A DNA stretch of 21,409 nucleotides from an uncultured Collinsella sp. (GTDB lineage: Bacteria; Actinomycetota; Coriobacteriia; Coriobacteriales; Coriobacteriaceae). The translations under genes were made by a program, and so were the position numbers. Of this stretch, positions 17,672 through 21,409 are shown piece by piece (position 1 is the stretch's first letter; every line of letters starts with the position of its first letter). The stretch covers positions 1-21,409 of the forward strand of contig CABUUG010000018.1 in the NCBI GenBank assembly GCA_902494605.1, read 5' to 3'. Under the pieces are notes generated by a model, which did not search any database, had not been told where the DNA came from, and was given only the letters and a program-made list of their open reading frames with translations.

Positions 17672-18127
17672 CTAGAGGAGGTTGAGGGGGAGCTGGGGAG
17701 CGTCACCCCAGAGCTTTTCGAGACGGTAGAAGTCGCGCGCCTCGGGAGTGAAGACGTGGACGACAACCGAACCATAGTCCATGAGCATCCAGGTCTTCTG
17801 CTCGCGACCCTCGATGGAGAACGGGTGCTCGCCGCAAGCCTCGGCGACCTTCTCCTCGATCTCGTCGACGATAGAATCGACCTGGCGGTTGTTGGTACCG
17901 GTGGCAAGCACAAAGTAGTCGCATACGTCGGAAAGCTCGGTCAGGTCGAGCACCTGAACGTCCTCGCCCTTCTTGTCGTAGGCGGCCTGCGCGGCGGCGC
18001 GGGCGACATCCTCGGCGGCGACACCGCTCGCGGACAGCGAGGCGGCAGTGCGGTCGGACGTGGCGACGAAGCTCTTGTGCTCCACACCTTCAAGAATCTG
18101 CTCGTCGGTCATGGTCTCGTCGGCCAT
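17672..18127 (-). CDS. rsfS: Ribosomal silencing factor RsfS
   Basis: RsfS binds ribosomal protein L14 and blocks joining of the ribosomal subunits when nutrients are short. The family domain begins near residue 38 (DVARAAAQAAYDKKGEDV). It contains DYFVLATGTNNRQVDSIVDEI, GREQKTWMLMDYGSVVVHVFT and the end RDFYRLEKLWGDAP. About 35 residues precede it, unlike the compact 110-120-residue homologues, and have no recognisable motif. ATG at 18127 has AGAGG six bases upstream. It is the last gene of the obg operon, in the usual nadD-yqeK-rsfS order. Confidence 0.96.
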   Translation of the reverse strand: MADETMTDEQILEGVEHKSFVATSDRTAASLSASGVAAEDVARAAAQAAYDKKGEDVQVLDLTELSDVCDYFVLATGTNNRQVDSIVDEIEEKVAEACGEHPFSIEGREQKTWMLMDYGSVVVHVFTPEARDFYRLEKLWGDAPQLPLNLL

Positions 18128-18154
18128 GGAATACCTCTTTCTAGACAGCCCGAG

Positions 18155-18763
18155 CTAGCGCAGCTGGGCGTAATGGTTGTAAATCGTAATAGCTGTGGGA
18201 TAAAGATAGCGCCCGGACTGGATCACATAGACCAAACCCTGCGCAAAACAGGAGAAGAACAACTCATCGAGCGTCGACTCCCCCACCATCTTGCGCAGCG
18301 CATGCGCATAGTCGCCGTGGCGGGTGGGCTCGATGGCATCGGCCACAAAGACCACCATATCGAGCGGCGTCATGTCGCAGGCACCCACGGTGTGACGGTC
18401 GACAGCCTGGAAAACGGCCGGCGACAACTCGGGGAAAAGCTGCGGAAGCTCATAGGCGGCAACAGGGCCATGCAAAAGCGGCGTCGCGGCAGAAGGAGAG
18501 CCGGCAATCTTAATGCCGTAATGCAGAGCGCGCGTGACCAGCTCGTCATCGGAAAGCACCTTGTCCCAGTCGTGGATCAAGCCGGCGGCAGCGGCATCAA
18601 AGCGGTCGACGCCGTAGACCTCGGCCAGATGAATTGCGGTCTCGGCAACACCCAGCGAATGCACATAGCGCTTGCGCTTATCCTTCATGCGAACATCGAG
18701 CAGCTCTTGAATGCGCTTGAGCAGCGCGCGCTCATCGCCCTCAAACTGATCCTCTACCGACAA
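18155..18763 (-). CDS. yqeK: HD-domain hydrolase YqeK (predicted Ap4A hydrolase)
   Basis: YqeK family HD-domain proteins of Gram-positive bacteria split diadenosine tetraphosphate into two ADP, limiting this stress nucleotide. The 202 residues show KRYVHSLGVAETAI, the metal-binding pair in AGLIHDWDK, LLHGPVAAYEL, and AVDRHTVG, the expected order of metal and substrate residues. Trp after the HD pair departs from the more common HDIAK/HDYAK form. The first codon is TTG at 18763 with GGGGG six bases upstream; the nearest in-frame ATG lies well inside the conserved first helix region. It sits between nadD and rsfS, as in Bacillus. Confidence 0.92.
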   Translation of the reverse strand: MSVEDQFEGDERALLKRIQELLDVRMKDKRKRYVHSLGVAETAIHLAEVYGVDRFDAAAAGLIHDWDKVLSDDELVTRALHYGIKIAGSPSAATPLLHGPVAAYELPQLFPELSPAVFQAVDRHTVGACDMTPLDMVVFVADAIEPTRHGDYAHALRKMVGESTLDELFFSCFAQGLVYVIQSGRYLYPTAITIYNHYAQLR

Positions 18764-18775
18764 CGTAGACCCCCA

Positions 18776-19453
18776 TCACTCAAAATCTTCTTGGCCCAAA
18801 TCGGCATATAGCCTGCGTTTGCGAATGTAGCCGAGCACGGACTCGCTCGTAAGATAGCGCACGCTCATACCGCGAGCAACTCGCTTACGAATGTTCGTCG
18901 AGCTGATCGCCAGCGCCGGAATCTGAATATAGCGCACGTCGAACGGCAGCCCCGACTCTTTGATTCGGGCACGCGCCGTATCGATATCAAAGCCCGGTCG
19001 CGTCGCCGCAATAAAGGTAGCAAGCTCAGCGATTCGTTCGGCATCATGCCAAGTCACAATATCGATAATCGCGTCGGCGCCCGTAATAAAGTAGAGCTTT
19101 ACCTGCGGCGGGTAAAAGTCGCGAAGGGCATGAAGCGTATCGGCCGTATAGGTTACGCCCGGGCGGTCGATCTCGAACCGGCTCGCCAAAAAGGCCGGGT
19201 TCGCAGCGGTGGCGAGGACCGTCATGGCATAACGGTCCTCGGCAGGCGTCACCGGCTTGTCAAGCTTAAAGGCAGGAGAGCCCGCCGGCATAAAGAGCAC
19301 AGCGTCCAAGTCGAGCGACTCGCGCGCCTGCTCGGCGGTCACCAGGTGCCCGTAATGGATGGGATCAAAGGTGCCACCCATAATGCCGAGCCTAAACTCC
19401 TGCCCGTCCTCTAGAGGAAGCTCGGGCAGACCGATTCCACCGCGCAGCGACAT
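18776..19453 (-). CDS. nadD: Nicotinate-nucleotide adenylyltransferase NadD
   Basis: NadD transfers AMP from ATP to nicotinate mononucleotide to form deamido-NAD, a step shared by de novo and salvage NAD synthesis. The 225 residues contain the nucleotidyltransferase signature GGTFDPIHYGH at 26-36, FMPAGSPAFK, YFITGADAI and the C-terminal ISSTNIRKR. The first 20 residues are a short extension before the Rossmann fold. ATG at 19453 begins three bases after obg ends; GGAGG 11 bases before it lies within the end of obg. Its stop is 12 bases before the yqeK start. Confidence 0.97.
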   Translation of the reverse strand: MSLRGGIGLPELPLEDGQEFRLGIMGGTFDPIHYGHLVTAEQARESLDLDAVLFMPAGSPAFKLDKPVTPAEDRYAMTVLATAANPAFLASRFEIDRPGVTYTADTLHALRDFYPPQVKLYFITGADAIIDIVTWHDAERIAELATFIAATRPGFDIDTARARIKESGLPFDVRYIQIPALAISSTNIRKRVARGMSVRYLTSESVLGYIRKRRLYADLGQEDFE

Positions 19454-19456
19454 GGC

Positions 19457-20923
19457 TTACTCGCCCTCCGAGGTCTCGGCATCGTCCGCGGCATCCACCG
19501 CATCGACAACCTCGACGCCCTCATCCGCAGCATCGGTAACGTCAATGGCCTCAACGGCAACGTCCTCGCCAGCATCCTCGAGCTCCTCGTACTCCGAGAA
19601 GTCCTCAGCGCCCTCAAAGTCAAAGGCGCGCTGGCAAATGCGGACCTCGTCGCCCGCACGGCAACCGGCCTTCTCGAGCGCGTCGTCAACACCCATACGC
19701 GCAAACTTATGCTGCAGGTAAATGACGGCTTCCTCATTTTCCCAGTCGGTCTGAATGACCATGCGCTCGATGGCGCGACCGACCACGCGGAAGGCACCGG
19801 GCTCTTCCTGGACAATGCGGAAACGCTTCTCACGCTGCAGGCGGCGGCGCTCCCACTCATCGTCGCGCAGAACGACCGGCTCATCCGAGACAGCCAACTC
19901 GGCGCGCAGCTTAGCCACCTGCTCGCCCACGGCAAGCATCAGCGTGTTGAGGCCGGCGCCCGTCACAGCAGACACGGCAAAGAACATATGTCCATCGTCG
20001 AGCGCTGCGCGCTTAAGGTCGGCAATCTTGTCGGCCGTGCCCGGCGCGTCGCACTTGTTGGCAACGACGATCTGCGGACGCTCCGAGAGCTCGGCGCCAT
20101 ACTGCTCGAGCTCGCGGTTAATGATGTGGTAATCCTCGACCGGATCGCGATCCTCAAAACCGCCCGTCATGTCGACGACATGCATGATCAGGGCCGTACG
20201 CTCAATGTGGCGCAGGAACTGGTGACCCAAGCCCTTGCCCTCGCTCGCACCTTCGATAAGACCGGGGACGTCAGCAACGACGTAAGAATATTCGCCGGCA
20301 CGCACCATGCCGAGGTTCGGCACGAGCGTGGTAAACGGGTAGTCGGCAATCTTGGGGCGGGCGGCACTCATGCGCGCAATGAGCGATGACTTACCCACCG
20401 AGGGGAAGCCCACGAGCGCGGCATCGGCCATGAGCTTCATCTCGAGCTCAATCCAGTGCTCCTCGGCCGGCTCGCCCAGCTGAGCGAACGCGGGCGCGCG
20501 GCGCACCGACGTCACAAAGTGCGTGTTGCCCAGGCCGCCGGCACCGCCGGGCGCCACGACAACGCGCTCGCCATCATGCACCAAGTCGGCAATCTCGAAC
20601 ATCGGGGTCTGCGTCTCGGGGTCGAGCTCGCGTACCACGGTACCCATAGGGACCTTGAGAATCAGGTCCTCGCCGCTCTTACCGTTACGACGGGCACCCT
20701 GCCCGTGCGTGCCGCGCTCGGCGCGGAAGTGATGCTTAAAGCGGTAATCGATCAGCGAAGACAGCTGAGCATCAGCCTGGATGACGACATTGCCGCCACA
20801 ACCGCCGTCGCCGCCATCGGGGCCACCCTTGGGGACAAATGCCTCGCGCCTAAACGACATGCATCCGGCTCCGCCGTCGCCGCCGCACACGTTAATGCGG
20901 CTGATATCGGTGAACTGTGACAA
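19457..20923 (-). CDS. obg: GTPase Obg (CgtA), 50S assembly and stress GTPase
   Basis: Obg is an essential GTPase that binds the 50S subunit during late assembly and senses GTP/ppGpp levels. The 488 residues comprise the glycine-rich Obg fold (about 1-165, with GGDGGAGCMSFRREAFVPKGGPDGGDGG-type repeats at 14-44) and the G domain with P-loop GFPSVGKS at 172-179, DVPGLI and ANKCD. The OCT domain ends near VRICQRAFDFE. A tail of about 50 residues, very rich in Asp, Glu, Ala and Val, follows. The start is TTG at 20923 with GGAGG eight bases upstream. That binding site directly follows the U-run of the rpmA terminator, so obg probably depends on read-through from rplU-rpmA, its conserved partners. 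Confidence 0.97.
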   Translation of the reverse strand: MSQFTDISRINVCGGDGGAGCMSFRREAFVPKGGPDGGDGGCGGNVVIQADAQLSSLIDYRFKHHFRAERGTHGQGARRNGKSGEDLILKVPMGTVVRELDPETQTPMFEIADLVHDGERVVVAPGGAGGLGNTHFVTSVRRAPAFAQLGEPAEEHWIELEMKLMADAALVGFPSVGKSSLIARMSAARPKIADYPFTTLVPNLGMVRAGEYSYVVADVPGLIEGASEGKGLGHQFLRHIERTALIMHVVDMTGGFEDRDPVEDYHIINRELEQYGAELSERPQIVVANKCDAPGTADKIADLKRAALDDGHMFFAVSAVTGAGLNTLMLAVGEQVAKLRAELAVSDEPVVLRDDEWERRRLQREKRFRIVQEEPGAFRVVGRAIERMVIQTDWENEEAVIYLQHKFARMGVDDALEKAGCRAGDEVRICQRAFDFEGAEDFSEYEELEDAGEDVAVEAIDVTDAADEGVEVVDAVDAADDAETSEGE

Positions 20924-20939
20924 CAGAATCGCCTCCTAC

Positions 20940-20983
20940 AAAAAAGAGGGAGACCCTTGAATCCTAAAACTCAAGTGCCTCCC
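20940..20983 (-). terminator. Intrinsic terminator or attenuator between rpmA and obg
   Basis: On the minus strand a 13-bp stem with one mismatch and one G-U pair (GGGAGGCACTTGA with TCAAGGGTCTCCC) closes a ten-base loop and is followed by TC and six U residues. The obg Shine-Dalgarno begins three bases after the last U. Confidence 0.85.
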
Positions 20984-21008
20984 ACATATGTGCTCTATGA
21001 AGGGTGAA

Positions 21009-21266
21009 TTACGCGTTCGCGAGCGGGCGTACGCTGACCCTGTGCTTGATACCCTTGTGGAACTCAACGGTACCGTCGACCAGCGCGAACAGCGTGTCGT
21101 CCTTACCACGGCCAACGTTCTCACCCGGGTGGATGTGCGTGCCGTGCTGACGGACGAGAATCGTGCCCGTGGTTACCGTCTGGCCGGCATAGCGCTTCGT
21201 GCCAAGGCGCTGACCGCGGGAGTCACGGCCATTACGGGAGGAACCGAGTCCTTTTTTGTGTGCCAT
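21009..21266 (-). CDS. rpmA: 50S ribosomal protein L27
   Basis: L27 reaches the peptidyl transferase centre with its N-terminus and helps place tRNA. The 85 residues start MAHKKGLGSSRNGRDS, the mature form, with no cleavable N-terminal extension of the kind seen in many Firmicutes, and continue with the family block VRQHGTHIHPGENVGRGKDDTLFA. ATG at 21266 is preceded by AGTAGGT, about eight bases away. It follows rplU by 33 bases and precedes obg, the usual order. Confidence 0.98.
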   Translation of the reverse strand: MAHKKGLGSSRNGRDSRGQRLGTKRYAGQTVTTGTILVRQHGTHIHPGENVGRGKDDTLFALVDGTVEFHKGIKHRVSVRPLANA

Positions 21267-21299
21267 TGTGTATACCTACTCTTTCGTTACGAGTGTAAT

Positions 21300-21409
21300 C
21301 TACTCGGCGACGGGAGCCTCGGCAACAGCCTCAGCCTCTGCCTTGACAGCCTTCTTGGCGCGGGACGTAGCCTGGACCTTCACGATCTTCAGCTTGGTGA
21401 GCTGCTGAC
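21300..21409 (-). CDS. rplU: 50S ribosomal protein L21, partial (N-terminus beyond the window)
   Basis: Only the last 35 codons are present, in frame from 21407. They encode QQLTKLKIVKVQ, which fits the end of the L21 core, then a tail of about 20 residues rich in Ala, Glu and Lys ending in AEAPVAE and TAG at 21302-21300. The identification rests on this short match plus the highly conserved rplU-rpmA-obg order, so it is good but not certain. Confidence 0.85.
   Translation of the reverse strand, partial: QQLTKLKIVKVQATSRAKKAVKAEAEAVAEAPVAE

Overview
This 21.4 kb window is ordinary, densely packed housekeeping chromosome. It carries 21 complete protein genes and two cut by the window edges (xerC on the left, rplU on the right). 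All genes except dinB are on the minus strand, so transcription runs from right to left. I see no tRNA, rRNA, CRISPR array, insertion sequence, prophage or attachment site.

The DNA is GC-rich, but the gene content and order are largely Firmicutes-like: two-subunit glycyl-tRNA synthetase followed by the PPDK regulatory protein and PPDK, folate-dependent TrmFO, and a dprA-trmFO-xerC run. GC-rich DNA plus these genes suggests a coriobacterium (Collinsella or a relative). This is inference from protein flavour and layout, not from a marker search.

Reading with transcription from the right edge: (1) 21409-17588, rplU-rpmA, a terminator, then obg-nadD-yqeK-rsfS and a terminator: the classic Obg cluster of ribosome assembly, NAD synthesis, Ap4A turnover and ribosome silencing. 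(2) dinB (DNA polymerase IV) is the only plus-strand gene, divergent from rpsP and convergent with rsfS. (3) 16277-10559, rpsP-khpA-rimM-trmD-lepB-glyQ-glyS, a translation and secretion operon that continues into ppsR. (4) ppdK, behind a 296-base AT-richer gap with a repeated GGTAAA motif and a -10 box. (5) rplS with its own promoter and a terminator, then rnhB and another terminator. (6) yraN-comM-dprA-trmFO-xerC, a tightly coupled run with start/stop overlaps, devoted to DNA uptake and processing, tRNA methylation and chromosome dimer resolution.

The points most worth checking are: xerC has no canonical start codon (an ATA overlaps the trmFO stop, and one base at 688 decides both); helically spaced repeats lie upstream of ppdK; and two ribosomal-protein genes (rplS, rpmA) are followed by a terminator that nearly abuts the ribosome binding site of the next gene, leaving no obvious room for a promoter. 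I did not find a convincing new defence or mobile system here.
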